A stretch of DNA of 64,000 nucleotides from NCBI RefSeq assembly GCF_000003815.2, contig NC_049985.1:20200921-20264920 (forward strand). The letters run 5' to 3'. The first letter of the stretch is position 1. Each line of letters begins with the position of its first letter. Positions 1 to 12,820 of this stretch are shown here, piece after piece. The notes beneath the pieces are model-generated. The model was given only the letters and a program-made list of their open reading frames with translations, made no database searches and was not told the DNA's origin. The position numbers and the translations under genes are program-made. The stretch comes from Branchiostoma floridae. Its lineage: Eukaryota; Chordata; Leptocardii; Amphioxiformes; Branchiostomatidae.

Positions 1-2013
1 ATCTATGCAAGAGGACGAGTGAGTGAGTGCCCTACAATTAGTGCGTCCTCGGATCATTGAAAATCTGCTTGAAGAATACAACTTTGATAAATCTCAGGAT
101 GGAGTTCTTAACATTTAGAGCATACCTGCAGTGTTTTTCTTCAATGGACATTGAAGTTACAACTCTGGCTGTTCCAACAGGTTTGAAGTTGGAGTGTCAC
201 TAAAAAAACATTAAAATCTCTCACCCTAACATCTACTTGGGGACAGCATTCGAATTCCTTTTTCAGTGTGATGATATCAAGTTTGCCGGGCCGGAACTTG
301 AACTCTTATATTGGCTTGGCAGACCATTCCTCAGACCGTACCTCAGGTCAGTGCGATTATCACTTCAGGAAGTTAAGCCGTATCGGATCCAGTTCTGTGA
401 GCTACGTCGTAGTAATCGTAAGTACGGGGCTGACATTACAGTTGGACCACTCCATAGGATGGCATGTTAAAATACACTAAAACAAGGCTTCAGAAAAGTA
501 CTAACCCCAATTTCAATCTTAACAAAATTTCTCCACCAGAAAGCCACAAGGGTCATCTTTGTAAAAACTGAAAGAAAACAGAGGGTTAACCACCTCAAAC
601 TCCGAGGAATCCCCGCTCTATGAAAGAAACTTCACCTTTGACCCCAGTTTTCTCCTGATACCACCAATATGACACAACAACTAAAATCCTTCCGCGCCCC
701 ACCAAAACTATTAAACTGAGCAAATTTTGACCAAAATGGGAAAGATTAGACCTTGCCTGTTCCTTCTATCCCCAAAAGTCTCCAGGTTGGGCCAAAATTT
801 TCAAGGAAAAAGAAGATTTTAAAGGATTTTAAGTGCCTTCTACCGCGCAACTCAACTGTTAGTCTCTACCAGACTCCGGATCGCTGGAAANNNNNNNNNN
901 NNNNNNNNNNNNNNNNNNNNNNNNNNNNNNNNNNNNNNNNNNNNNNNNNNNNNNNNNNNNNNNNNNNNNNNNNNNNNNNNNNNNNNNNNNNNNNNNNNNN
1001 NNNNNNNNNNNNNNNNNNNNNNNNNNNNNNNNNNNNNNNNNNNNNNNNNNNNNNNNNNNNNNNNNNNNNNNNNNNNNNNNNNNNNNNNNNNNNNNNNNNN
1101 NNNNNNNNNNNNNNNNNNNNNNNNNNNNNNNNNNNNNNNNNNNNNNNNNNNNNNNNNNNNNNNNNNNNNNNNNNNNNNNNNNNNNNNNNNNNNNNNNNNN
1201 NNNNNNNNNNNNNNNNNNNNNNNNNNNNNNNNNNNNNNNNNNNNNNNNNNNNNNNNNNNNNNNNNNNNNNNNNNNNNNNNNNNNNNNNNNNNNNNNNNNN
1301 NNNNNNNNNNNNNNNNNNNNNNNNNNNNNNNNNNNNNNNNNNNNNNNNNNNNNNNNNNNNNNNNNNNNNNNNNNNNNNNNNNNNNNNNNNNNNNNNNNNN
1401 NNNNNNNNNNNNNNNNNNNNNNNNNNNNNNNNNNNNNNNNNNNNNNNNNNNNNNNNNNNNNNNNNNNNNNNNNNNNNNNNNNNNNNNNNNNNNNNNNNNN
1501 NNNNNNNNNNNNNNNNNNNNNNNNNNNNNNNNNNNNNNNNNNNNNNNNNNNNNNNNNNNNNNNNNNNNNNNNNNNNNNNNNNNNNNNNNNNNNNNNNNNN
1601 NNNNNNNNNNNNNNNNNNNNNNNNNNNNNNNNNNNNNNNNNNNNNNNAAAGAAATATTGGATGCTCAACATGTACAAGAGATATTGGATGCTTGACATAT
1701 CGACAATAAGTATATATGGGCATTGTTAAAGAGACTGGAACAGGTTTTTACTCTTACCCTGAGCTCCCCTATTGGGAATGAGGCGTACATCTATCTATCT
1801 ATTGTGATTATCGTTTGCATTCCTCGTGATGTTGTACGGAATGTAGTGGTGTTAATTTAGACTAAATGCGTGAATCAGATAATCTGTCTCAAATGTTAAG
1901 TGTCTGAGAGACGGAGTTCCTTTTTTATGCAACTGTGAAATATTGTAATAGCGAGAAGATAATCTAAGAATATATAGCATATGTATTTAACGACGGTTCT
2001 GTCATTTATCCAG
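1..2013. other. 5' flank with assembly gap; no gene identified
   Basis: No exon could be supported in this stretch. Bases 891-1647 are N, so the upstream exons of the gene that continues at 2014 may lie in the gap or before the window. The first 20 bases end in a donor-like GTGAGT context, which could be the tail of an exon, but nothing else supports that. Confidence 0.4.
891..1647. other. Assembly gap (N run)
   Basis: 757 undetermined bases. Any reading frame that appears to cross this gap is meaningless. Confidence 0.99.
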
Positions 2014-5000
2014 AGTTTTCTTGACGACACGACTGCGCAATGTACCAGGCTATCACGACGCAGATGCGGCGATGGGCAAATCCACCTACAAAAGTAAGAC
2101 AGTCTGTCCATAGATTGTATACTTGCTGTGCTGCACAAAGTATACAGAAACACAAGGACACACAAACACATTCACAACATGTAAAGGTAGACTCTTCCAT
2201 TGACCCTATGACCCGTAATTGCTGGACACAAGGATGTTGTCATCACAAGCCAAGGTTGATTCAACTAACGTTCCATTGTCATTTGGTCACGTGCAATTAT
2301 CCTTTCGGTAATTAACCCAAAGGATAAGCTTTGTCATTTTAAAGCCATATGCATATCTGACAGAAATGTAAAAATGTAAATGGCTCTGAGATATGTAAGA
2401 TCAAATCATGTCGTATCAAATCGTATTGACTAATAAGGCGGTGCACGGTGCCTTTGTTTAAAGTTGATGCAAGTCGATCAAAGAAGGAACAAGAACTGAG
2501 AGCTATTTTAAGGAGGAAGTACCAGGCTCGACCTGCTACAACATCCATGATGCAGTTCGACAGGAGACGGGTGAGTAAGCTCATGCTTCACGATTCCGAT
2601 AAGGGTTATCGTTTGAAAATGATAACCGTAAACGGGTTATATCATATTGAAAACTGGAAACTCACAATTTTCACCTCTCCTTCTAAGTATCAGATTTGGT
2701 TTATTAGCCGTTATATCCACATGAAGATGATCTATCTTGTCTCTCACCAAATCATCAGATTATTACGGCCTTCTTCAAGGGCTGGTGCAAACACGTGCAA
2801 ACACGTGACCGTACGGACACATGATTAATACGGGATCTCGTGGTAGTGGGTCAGATAAACCTGATGGAAGTGATGGAAGTTGGCAATGACTATTGTACTT
2901 TATCTTATTACATCCATTTTTAGGCTCTGAAAGACACTTTGGATCCTCATGCGGCTCAGGCTACAGAGGCGTGGCTAAAACTAGCCAATGATAAAGGTGA
3001 GACAGAGTGATACTGCATCCAACTTTGTAAACATAGATCTGCGTCTAACAATCACCATATGTTGTGCACTGCAATACCGTGAATTTCACATTTCCCTCCG
3101 TATCAGGAACCGCTCAGATTGTGCGAGGCCGGTTCAAAAAGTAATGCCACTGGTTTTATAACAGGCTCATTTTTTCATAGAATGAGTCGAAATTTGGCAG
3201 AAAGGTACAAGAATGTATCCTCTTGAGATTGAGATTTCTCAATTTGTTGTTCAGACTTTTATGAGTGACTGAGTTGATTTCAAGATGACCACACCCTTGT
3301 TATCCCGTCGGAAGAAATCACGGGGCGAATTAACGTGCGATTGATAATGTCTCTGAATCACTTGAAGCTATTTTAAGAAACTAAAATTGCACATGTATCC
3401 TGGAGTGAAGTGAGGTCGTCAGGGTCGTAATTAGCGGTGGATTAGAGGTGGACTGCTTGAAGTTTCCGTAACCGACTTTTTTATTAACTGAGAAAAACCA
3501 AACTCAACACACTTCTTGGCCTTGAAATAGTTGATAATTATGCAAAGTTTTGCATCTTTTGGCTAATGGAAAAGCAGTCTACAAAAACCTTTATTCAACA
3601 AATCACGTACTGCCTGTAATAGCAACTCGCTCCATTCTAGTGGCTGTAAAAGATGAACCACTGAGAGTTCAAACATGAAATTCGATATATGATATATAGA
3701 GATATTTGTTATCATACAGGTAAAATTTTAGCTTCCTGCAATGGTTCTAAAATGTAGAGGAACTGACCTCCTGACAAGCTTCTAAGGATGTGGTTATTGG
3801 AACTCAACTCAGTCACTCATAAAAGTCTGAACAACAAATTGAGATATCGCAATCTCAAGAGGATATATTATTGTACCTTTGTGCCAAATTTCAACTCATT
3901 TGATGAAAAAAATGAGCCTGTTATAAAACAAGTGGCATTACTATCTGAACTGGCTTCGTAAGATAATATTTATTCACAACGTTACATTGTGTTATTGTTC
4001 TTCTGACAGACAAACGGGCCGTTCTAGGAGTTATCAATGACATGGCAAACAGACGACAAATTGAGAAGGTAAGCTGAATTTGAAGTATTTGCGACATGTG
4101 TGATACCAAATGGACGACACTTGCGAAAAGCAAGGCCTCAAACAAAGCACTATATACGACGTTATGCTTAACCGAGCCATAAAATTACAGTTTGTAATGT
4201 TACTATTGTGTTTATAGCCCATGTAAATAGGATTGCCGACAACATGCAGTCTGAGTCGTGGGGTTTTGTGGACGACTTAAACCTTATTGAAACAAAACTG
4301 ATAGCCCAAACTGCAAGATGATCTTAAAAACCTTTCTACATGGACTTAATCCAACAAAATAAAACTCAACCTAGGCAAGTGTAAGGCTATTCAGAACTTG
4401 AAGTCGTCAGCATTGCTAAATGCTTAGGGGTAACCTTCCAGTCTGACCTGAAGTGAGAGGCGCACGTCTTAGAAATGACTAAAAAAAAGGGAAGCAGAGG
4501 TTGTAACTTACCTCCTATGTAGGCTGAGGCAGTTTCAGCTACCCACACAGGACTTGCTTACAGTCTACACATGTTTTGTACGTCCGATATTGGAGTCTGC
4601 AACCCCCCCTGTGCATCCCGGCTTAACCGACATCCGACGAAAGGATATAGAGAGCATTTCAGTGCGTGCAACTAAGATCATCCTTGGCACCNNNNNNNNN
4701 NNNNNNNNNNNNNNNNNNNNNNNNNNNNNNNNNNNNNNNNNNNNNNNNNNNNNNNNNNNNNNNNNNNNNNNNNNNNNNNNNNNNNNNNNNNNNNNNNNNN
4801 NNNNNNNNNNNNNNNNNNNNNNNNNNNNNNNNNNNNNNNNNNNNNNNNNNNNNNNNNNNNNNNNNNNNNNNNNNNNNNNNNNNNNNNNNNNNNNNNNNNN
4901 NNNNNNNNNNNNNNNNNNNNNNNNNNNNNNNNNNNNNNNNNNNNNNNNNNNNNNNNNNNATATATATACTCGTCTGTGATTTTTCCTATTTTTACGTTAC

Positions 5001-6860
5001 ATGTAACGTTATGTCCGATTTGTCCATGTGCCTCTTAATGTGCAGGACATGTAATTCAGCCGTCCGGCTGCCAAGTGTTCTTTCAATAAAACCCATTTAC
5101 TTATTTATAGTTACGGTACCTATTGATGTCCTAGTAAATCATAAGCTGTGAATATATATATATTACTATATATATATATATATTATGAATATAGAAATTG
5201 TCAGTGAGGCTGATGATGAAATCTGATATCAGGTGAAATTGCATGTCTGAAAATTGTACTAAAGTACTATCGGTGTGGCGTAAATTTAGACGACAAATCT
5301 ATCCGCTTTACCTAAAGCCCCGAGTTAGATCAAGGAGATTTTGTTAGAACCCCCCTCCAAGTAAACATTGACTAATCAGAACTAAACCCCGCGCGACCAC
5401 CCCCATTGACCGATCTGATGGAATATCACAAACCCTCTTGCAGCAGGCGGAGACCGCTTTCAAACCAGAGGTGGTGCCGTCCCTGCACAGGTGGCTGAAA
5501 AAGGCGGGAAGATCAGGTAAGGACGTTGCTTATCGCTTGATGCTTATTAACGTGTAACGGTTGGTTCACACGTGCGTGTGAAATTGGCCAGATAATATAT
5601 CGCACCCAGTTACATTTCGATTCGAGTTCACTTGGCTTTAGAAAACACTACTTTGTCAACTTACAGAAATGAAATTTTCATCCATATGGTGACCGTGAAG
5701 ACATATTAGTTTGTAGGAAAGTTGTTTGTTTGTTTTCTAAGTTAACATAACATTTTGTTTTTCTTATTACACAATAAAATATAATAATCTTTATTGACAC
5801 GACAAAAGTACAGCGACTTTCGTAAGGTCTACATGTAAAATATATAAGGAGTAGCTGATCTCAGTACTTAGCGAATGGACTGCGGTGAGAATTTTTGACA
5901 GCAGGCTTCCATCCCAAGGATTGTTACCAGAAGGCTGTAGTAAGGGAGCCCCACGAAGACTCAAGTTTCCCTGGCCTTTCAGACTGATATCATTCCTTAT
6001 TAGACATTTGTTGCCATCCCCTTTTTCTGAGCAGAAGCAGAAGCCATGACCCGTCTGATGAAGACTCTGTCCACCAGACCTACCTCTCTGCCTACGGAGG
6101 GGCCACACTTTCACATCACCGACTATAGTAAGGTGAGAACGGCGCTTCTTCCGTTCTTGGCTCAAACTTTTTACTTACGATTACTTTAAGATTTCGGGCC
6201 GACTTGACTGTTTCTCTTAGAGAGGGGCTATCGCTTCAGCATCATTATCTAGACAATTTAATACTTCCGACAAACATGGGTGCCCTGCCACTGTCTGACA
6301 GACCCAGTTCACATTTTCTGACACAGCTTAATCACACGACAATAACAATGACAGAAGTCAGCGTATTGTCTGTGTAATAGATAAAAATGATTCTATTCCC
6401 TGATGGCGGAAACCCACCCAAAACGCAGATAGAACGCACATATTAAACATATTAAACATACATAAGTCTATTTACTTATAGACAAGCTAAGCACGTCCGC
6501 AACGAGGATCCGAGAACATTTCAAAGCAGGTCTGGTTTCCAGCATAAAGTTTTGTACGTCGCTTGATACATGTTGATCTCGTTCAAAGCGTAGACTTTAC
6601 TATTGGGATGGGGTGACAGAGTTTATGTGTGCTTTGCGTCACTAACACTTGTTCATTAATCGTTCGACCCGTTCCAGGTCGCAGAGGTATACGGGGCCAA
6701 CCCTCGCCCTTACCGCCGGGACTTCGTCCTCCACCCGGAGTGGAAATGGGAATACATCCATAAGCACGGCGACATCAAGAGGACGGTGCCTCACCTGGCA
6801 CACATCGAGGCCCAAACAACGCCGTACAACAGGGGCCCGCAAATATTCACTGCGCACTAG
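2014..6860 (+). CDS. Uncharacterised multi-exon protein, 3' part (5' incomplete)
   Basis: Seven exons join with consistent phases: 2014-2093, 2464-2570, 2924-2996, 4010-4068, 5444-5516, 6035-6132 and 6678-6860 (stop TAG 6858-6860). Every junction is AG/GT, and the reading frame stays open for about 223 residues. The protein is hydrophilic, rich in Arg/Lys and Trp, with no membrane segment. The second exon carries a basic helical stretch (SKKEQELRAILRRKYQ). The last exon encodes a Tyr/Trp/His/Pro-rich C-terminus (FVLHPEWKWEYIHKHGD, ending in QIFTAH) that looks conserved rather than disordered. I do not recognise the family. The Pro/Tyr/Trp style resembles small ciliary or sperm microtubule-associated proteins, but that is only an impression. 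The first visible exon begins in phase 2, so upstream exons exist, probably in or before the gap at 891-1647. The gene is convergent with the PH-domain gene downstream. Confidence 0.7.
3122..3960. mobile_element. Mariner-like non-autonomous element with long inverted repeats
   Basis: The two ends are inverted copies of each other over about 150 bp: left from 3122 (GGTTCAAAAAGTAATGCC), right to 3960 (GGCATTACTATCTGAACTGG). The end motif AAAGTAATGCC resembles the ends of mariner elements, and TA is present at the right edge. The 0.5 kb interior has no open frame. A related copy lies at 31401-32290. It sits in intron 3 of the upstream gene. Confidence 0.6.
4253..5115 (+). mobile_element. Degenerate LINE (CR1/L2/Rex1-like) reverse transcriptase 3' end
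   Basis: Bases 4253-4691 encode, with stops and frameshifts, the C-terminal part of a non-LTR reverse transcriptase. The segments LNLGKCK, LGVTFQSDLK and VYTCFVRPILE followed by SVRATKIILGT match the usual tail of CR1/L2-type ORF2. After the gap (4692-4959) comes a typical 3' UTR ending in TTCAATAAAACCCATTTAC at about 5083-5101. It lies sense-oriented in intron 4 of the gene at 2014-6860. Confidence 0.65.
4692..4959. other. Assembly gap (N run)
   Basis: 268 undetermined bases inside a LINE fragment. An AT dinucleotide tract follows directly, so the gap is probably repeat-induced. Confidence 0.99.
5152..5186. repeat. AT microsatellite
   Basis: Two (AT)n runs interrupted by a few bases, just downstream of the LINE 3' end. 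Confidence 0.8.
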
Positions 6861-9101
6861 TAACGTAAGATGTGGCGCAGGCAGGTGCTGATTGAAATGT
6901 TGGTGTCTTTGATTTGTATTTCTATGAAAATTTCCAGGTGTCCTAGCTTAAGCTTGAGTTACAGTTCACAGAAATACAAACAATTGCGCCCGCCTCCATG
7001 TCGGTGTCCATAATGACGTCACGTGAACACACTCTACTAAATCAGCAGAATTTTCTTGCCTTGAGTGGTTGTTAAGATCCACTGTGAAAAATTGTTAGTT
7101 AGGGATATAGCGATCATTTCGTTCAAGAATGTTTTGAAACAGGAAAAGTCCCAAGGCCTCTATCAAGCAAAACCTGGCAGTGAATTAGAATTAGAAAGAG
7201 TTTTTTTTATCTGCCATTTGGTTTTATTTAAAGACAACAAGTTTAGACTCGTGAACGGTTAGGAGATATGATTATCAGACGGCTCACAAACGGAACATCC
7301 AATTTTAGTTGAAGCTTTATAGTGGACATACATCGGCATGGTTGGAATGTGCATTGTACCGTAAGTTGGTGGATGTGGTGGGTCGTGTGTAAGAGCTGGA
7401 ATTCATATATAATAAGTTGCCATTTTTCAGGAACCAAGCCTTCTGTGCTGTAGAACGTGTAGACAAGTGGAAATTTGAAAATCAAAAACAACCTGGGCGT
7501 TACTCTAGGTTTAAACATTGGCCTATGCCACAATGCATCGCGACATGTGCACTGGAAACTGTGAAATGGCTTATCATAGCAATAAAACTTAACAAGACCT
7601 TCGAACCTCTGACCTGAACTCGTCACGTTAAATGTGTTTGGAGTGCATGGATAGCCGTGTTAGGTTTGACAAAAAGCGTTTGCGTAGCGCCTTTCTATGG
7701 AGCCGTACATGCACAATTCTGCATGTACCGTGGACAAAAAGAAACAAAAAACATACGGTGCCTTCACGATCACTTTCCTACAAAACCACTACCTCTACGC
7801 TGTCAAATTACAATCACAGACTTCCGTGCGTTTCTCAACAAAAACTGCCTGTGCGGTTTCAGAGGATAATTTCCTAAGCGTTGTAAAACGCTCAGACAAC
7901 CAGTGAGCCTTATTTAGTATTGACACTGCACTGTGAGCATTTTAGGAAAGAACACTTCCATGACAGGGGCTTGCCTATGCACGACTTGGACTGGGTTTTT
8001 TGACTTACGATTGTACATATCTTATATGATTAGGTAGAATTAAGGTACAAGTGTTTAAAGTATCGGTTGTTTTTACTTTAAAGCCGCCATTTTTACTTTA
8101 AGAACGATGGTTGGTTGAACACTTGCATACATTATAAGACAAACATTCGCGATAACCCAGTTTACGAGTTAAATTGCCGGTTTAACCATCCAGAATGGCG
8201 TACAGTTCTTACGTCATGGATACCTTATTGTTGTTGGGTACCAAGCCTTGCGCATGCTGCCAGTAAAGTTGGAACACATTGTTGCAAAGGTGCACTTAAG
8301 TTGACGACATGACTTGTCCGATATTTAGATATAGTTTTAAATCTGCTTCTCACTGATTGTGTTTTACTTGTTTGCTTCTGTCAAATATGCCAGATTAAAG
8401 AAAACATGACCTCGTCTGATTGCTGTCTTTGCATCATTGTTGTTTATCGATATCTGTGTCAACCTTGTACCAACCATCGTGCATTGCAAGGATGGTCCAC
8501 CCCCGGTCATCGTATGTGATTGAATTAGATTTTTATTTCTATATTTTTTTATAGGAAACCCCTTTTTGCTCGGTGGGTCGCCCCTCAGTAGCGTCAGTCG
8601 AGCCACACAACGATCGGGAGTACTACCCATCCCACTTACCCTACCCTCGAGTTTAGGATTACCTCTGTTACCTTGCCTAGCTAGAAAGAAACACTGAAAA
8701 ATTAAACCGCCAACACTCTGGGCTACTGGCTTTATTCTGTCCACTGCGGCCTCCAACACCATGATAACAGACACTGGGACAGCTATCAATCTGACATAAT
8801 GTCAGCATATACTAGTATCACATGCGTACATATGCAGAAACAAACAGAATCAGGACTCAATATAGGGGTTGTGGGTAATATGTCAAAGGTGAGGGACCCA
8901 AACTTTTAACAGTTCTCAACCATTGTCTCGACATGCATAACAAATGTACAGATGTCCGGATATGACTTGTTTATGTCTCATGGACATTCACCTTTGACAC
9001 AACTCCCGTCGCTGCACATGCGTACTCGGTTGAACCAGGAACCTGCGTATTCTCTTGTGAACCATTAAGGGGGCCAGAGCGCGGGGAATCAAAGCTGACG
9101 G
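6861..9101. other. Convergent intergenic region, no gene recognised
   Basis: This region lies between the stop of the plus-strand gene (6860) and the stop of the minus-strand PH gene (9102) and should contain both 3' UTRs. Only short scattered open frames are present. A small inverted pair (TGTCAAAGGTGA near 8881, TCACCTTTGACA near 8987) is visible. I see no conserved coding signature. Confidence 0.5.
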
Positions 9102-10118
9102 CTAAAGTATTGAACAGAGATTTCCTGTTCGGCAATGATGAGTTGAAACAGCGTCAAGATACTCATCTTGCTCATCCTGACTACTGCTATCTTCATCCTT
9201 GTTGTCCTTATCGTCAAAGATCTCGACGAATCCTGTTTCTTGGCTCCAAACAAAGCTACTGTTTCTCCTGCTGAACATGTCATATGACGATACGTATACA
9301 GAGGGGATACTCCCAGCGGGGGAGATCGGCACACTCCCCGTGCTCCTGTCGGGAACATTCTGTGCGTCCTCCCCACCCCCCTGTCCTGACGCCATCACAA
9401 AAGCCTCAAAGGTCTTCTTATGTTTCCTGGCCATCTTCAAAAGGTTCAGACTAGATTGCACCACCACCTTAGCCGACAGGTCGAAGACTTTCAGTTTTCT
9501 CTCCAACACTTCATAGTTTATTCCCTCTTCTTTACGGTCGAGGTATTCTTGCAGTTCCGCTTCGCGTCGCTTGTAGATTTGGTTGTGACGTTCCAACTCA
9601 TCATTCGAGGCGACTAGGGCAAGGAGAACACTGTCCATGTATTGCTGACTCAAGCTGTTCTGTAGCTCAGGGCTTGTCGGGACGGAAAACTGTGATGAAC
9701 CGTCGTACCGTGGGCCACTGGCGTGTTTCAGAGCCGAGAACCACGCTTTTCGCTCCGACTCAGAGCTGTACAAATGACAGGAAAACGAGTTACATGATGA
9801 GATTTATTAATCTACGTATACATTATCATGTTGTCCAGAACGGGATATAAAAATTTGAAGACTATTACAGTACCATAATCAATCTCGAAAAACCCAAAAA
9901 TATCCGTCATCAACTCTCGAGTTGTCACGGTTCAGTAACACGCACACATACAGGCGCATACACACACTTACAAACTTACCTAACCCGAAGAAAAATCTTA
10001 TCTTTGTCTTTCTGAATTACGAGAGAATTGATGCCTCCCTTGGTGATCACAGCGCCTACTAGTGATAAGCCCGAACGTCTGCGGAAGCGACACCAGACGT
10101 CTTTGGGGACAGTCCGGA
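9102..10118 (-). CDS. PH-domain-like protein, C-terminal exons, with CaaX-type end
   Basis: Two minus-strand exons join in phase 2: one running from the gap (10118) or from an internal acceptor near 10063 down to 9980, donor GTAAGT, and the terminal exon 9765-9102 (stop TAG). The junction reads KIFLRV-S-SESERKAWFSALKHA, the typical last strand and C-terminal helix of a pleckstrin homology domain with its invariant Trp. The preceding LVGAVITKGG fits PH strands, recalling OSBP-type PH domains. A charged helical segment follows (ELERHNQIYKRREAELQEYL, then KVFDLSAKVVVQSSLNLLKMA), then an acidic Ser/Asp-rich linker (DDKDNKDEDSSSQDEQDEY). The protein ends GNLCSIL, which fits a CaaX box and suggests membrane anchoring by prenylation (inference). 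Exons upstream of the 100-base gap at 10119 were not found. The exact family is undetermined. Confidence 0.65.
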
Positions 10119-10218
10119 NNNNNNNNNNNNNNNNNNNNNNNNNNNNNNNNNNNNNNNNNNNNNNNNNNNNNNNNNNNNNNNNNNNNNNNNNNNNNNNNNN
10201 NNNNNNNNNNNNNNNNNN
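10119..10218. other. Assembly gap (exactly 100 N)
   Basis: An exact length of 100 suggests a scaffold placeholder of unknown true size. It separates the visible PH exon from the rest of that gene. Confidence 0.99.
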
Positions 10219-11010
10219 GCAGAGGGCAATTCTAACATTGTGGCCCCTGTGGCAGTATGTAGGCTGGCTTTGTGACACACTTTCCTTTCTTGTGTCATTT
10301 CTATTATGCCCGCGCATTCCATTCATTGGTTAAAAAGATTCCGACAACAAAATGAGCAACATTTATTGATCTCTTGCCTTTTTTGAGGAACGTTTTGTAT
10401 TCCCTTGTCCGCGTGCAAGAGGTCATGATCATAGATTTATTCACCGTCGATCGCACGAGGCTCGCTTATATGTGAGGGGAACAGGTTTTGGGCGAAAAAT
10501 ACGCAAGACCATCTTAATATCTTAAAATCAGCCAACCTTCCTGCGATCGCGAAGTACGTCCGAAGATCGTATATAATGTGAGGCGGGTATTAACAAACGG
10601 AAGTAGGGCCAACGTCGCCCGAACGTCGCCCGACTGACGGGCGTTTGCCATCCAATTTGCGCTCAATGATTAATAACTATGTCTGTGCTCGCCAATCGGT
10701 CTTCAATCGTTGGATTGACGCAAGACTATTGACTATTGATACCCTTGCGAGGTACGCACGATTTGCACGCACGATCTGCGACTCGGTAACGAGCTCTGCG
10801 ATCTCAGAGATCTCCTGCGACTTGTCGCTTATGTTAAGAACATGTTTCGCTGCACCACGACCATCGTACGACCCCTGAAAATCGCCGGCGATCCCTAAAA
10901 ATCGCAAGATGATCGTGAGAACACCAGACGTCTTACTCACGAAAAAGTCATTTAGAGCTCATAGACTAGTCCTCCGATCGATTTTCGCCTAGTGTGAGGG
11001 GGGTATTATG
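10219..11010. repeat. Dispersed repeat cluster, copy 1
   Basis: Bases 10228-10399 recur in inverted orientation at 13683-13833, including the pieces ACAAAACGTTCCTCAAAAAA and AAAGTGTGTCACAAAGCCAG. Bases 10592-10692 (AAACGGAAGTAGGGCCAACG and the following GTCGCCCGA direct repeats) recur in direct orientation at 13863-13962. Motifs of the form GTGAGGSGGGTATTA occur near 10578 and 10994. No coding sequence is visible. The element class is unknown. Confidence 0.65.
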
Positions 11011-12820
11011 ACATCATTGTACGATGCACTACGATCCTTGTGGCTACGGCTTCATATATTTAAACCATTGCTTCCGATTCTTCTCCGACTTACGACGTAC
11101 TGCGCTTATGTACAGCCCGCATCAAACCTCCATCGCAATCAATCGTACGATTCTCGTGACCGGGGCCTACGCTAACTGCAGGTCAAATCTTAGGCCATCG
11201 GGGAGCATCCCACGACGAAAAATACAGCTGAAATGGATTTTGAACATCTTCAACATTTCTCCATTGTCAGAGTCGTACGATTTTTATTGCCCCCATAGCA
11301 GGCTTCAATACGGAAATTGGTGTCTACTGGTGATGTGAAATAAATTTTGACCATGTTGTACTGGTTTCAGTTTTCAGAAAAGGGAAACCATATCAGTCGC
11401 AACTGTTCACAGTAGCAACCAGAGAACAGCACGCGTACGCCCGTAGAAGGGCCTGCCTTCTGATCGGTAGGATGCGCTTTCATAGCTGCCCGCACTTTTA
11501 ACACGTCCGTAAATTTCTTCAGAAAAGTAGACTTTCAAGTTACTTTAAGCTGCCATCTGCTGGGAATCGATGGGTAGACGATTTTTTTAACCACCCCTGG
11601 TCCTTGGGATAAGTAGTCTTGGGCGACTTTGCTGTTTCTGATTGAGTTTTTCAAACTTCCTGGAACGACGCCGGGGATATGGGGAGGGCTGTGACGAGAC
11701 AAAATTATTCCTCGACTTGGTGATCCTGCATGTCATTTGCATAAAATCTACAAAGGCTCTAAATACTTCATGGAGGTGTGAGGTCACGGGACTCTAGTTT
11801 TAGTTTAGAAACAACCTGTTCACCACAACCCAGTCACTATGTATATCCCCTTTATTTCTACGGACTACTTCCAATCAAATTCCGAACCGGAACCTGAATC
11901 ACAGGGGTTTGGAGCGGCTGTCATTCGGCGCTAACTCGGGTGACCTCAATACGACAGCAATTACCCCAGGTGCGGCCATAGGACTGAAGGTTTTTATCAA
12001 CGCACACCCGGAAAGGACCCCTACTCTTTTCGATGAGTGTGATGGCTTTTTTAATGTGCTCGAGATGTGGCTCTCAAACACGGGACCTCTATTTAACGTC
12101 CCTAACCGAATCTCATTTTCACCTAAGGCGAGTGAGGAAAGTTGTGTGCCTTTCCCAAGGGCACAAGATGAATGGACTTGAACCCAGGGCCTCTGAGTTC
12201 TGGGCCAAACATACTGCCGTCACGCCAGACGACCCATATATGCACTTTAGCATACGCACTTGTACTGGTAGAGTAGATTGCCAGCCAAGACGAACCACCT
12301 CCGTTTGTAGGGTCCTGTCAGATGTCTCGTCCGCTCCAGCCATCCCTCCATGTCCACACACACGTCCACGTGACGTAAGGACGCATCTGACATGTTGGCT
12401 CTCACCAGGATGCATCAACGACACATGTTGGCAACCGTAACCTGCGGCTGTGGTGCGTCACAGTGCTTTGTAGCGTCATCAGAGTACACAATCCACCAGT
12501 TTGCTAAGTTATTTCATTCTAATGACTATTACCATCCGTTTTAGACTGTGTTTCTAAAAGACTTTGAAATGTTTTTGCATGAATGATAAATGTTTTTGGA
12601 TCATTTTGCAGCGCAGTAGCGAAGGTCACAGCACAGTTTGGCTGTACATAATGTCTGCATTGTGACGTCATAAGCCGTGTTCTAGAGAACGCCCTTCTTT
12701 CTTACGATTCCATAACGACCGAGTCCTGACTCCGACTTGTACGACTTCGTGAGTAGCCGTCACAGTTGGGATGCCACAGTTGTACTTCCCTCTACGTACC
12801 CCATTAAAACAACTCACTCG
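11011..12820. other. Intergenic stretch upstream of the four-exon gene; repeats only
   Basis: No exon is supported. Bases 11720-11801 match the 3' edge of the dispersed TG-rich element described at 13976 (GCATGTCATTTGCATAA, then TTCATGGAGGTGTGAGGTC). Bases 11900-12300 resemble a repeat seen in degenerate form in lancelet-like genomes (CTCAAACACGGGACCTC). The promoter of the gene at 12821 should be here, but no TATA box is evident. Confidence 0.4.

Noticed and set aside
753-1723. Apparent open frames of about 280-318 codons in both orientations
   Set aside because: They consist almost entirely of undetermined bases from the gap at 891-1647.
8364-8789. 141-codon minus-strand open frame
   Set aside because: Low-complexity mixed composition, no domain, no splice partners, and downstream of the PH gene's stop; treated as non-coding 3' flank.
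12150-12240. tRNA-like GAACCCAGGGCCTC stretch
   Set aside because: It resembles a tRNA T-arm remnant at first sight, but no acceptor or anticodon stem pairs around it.
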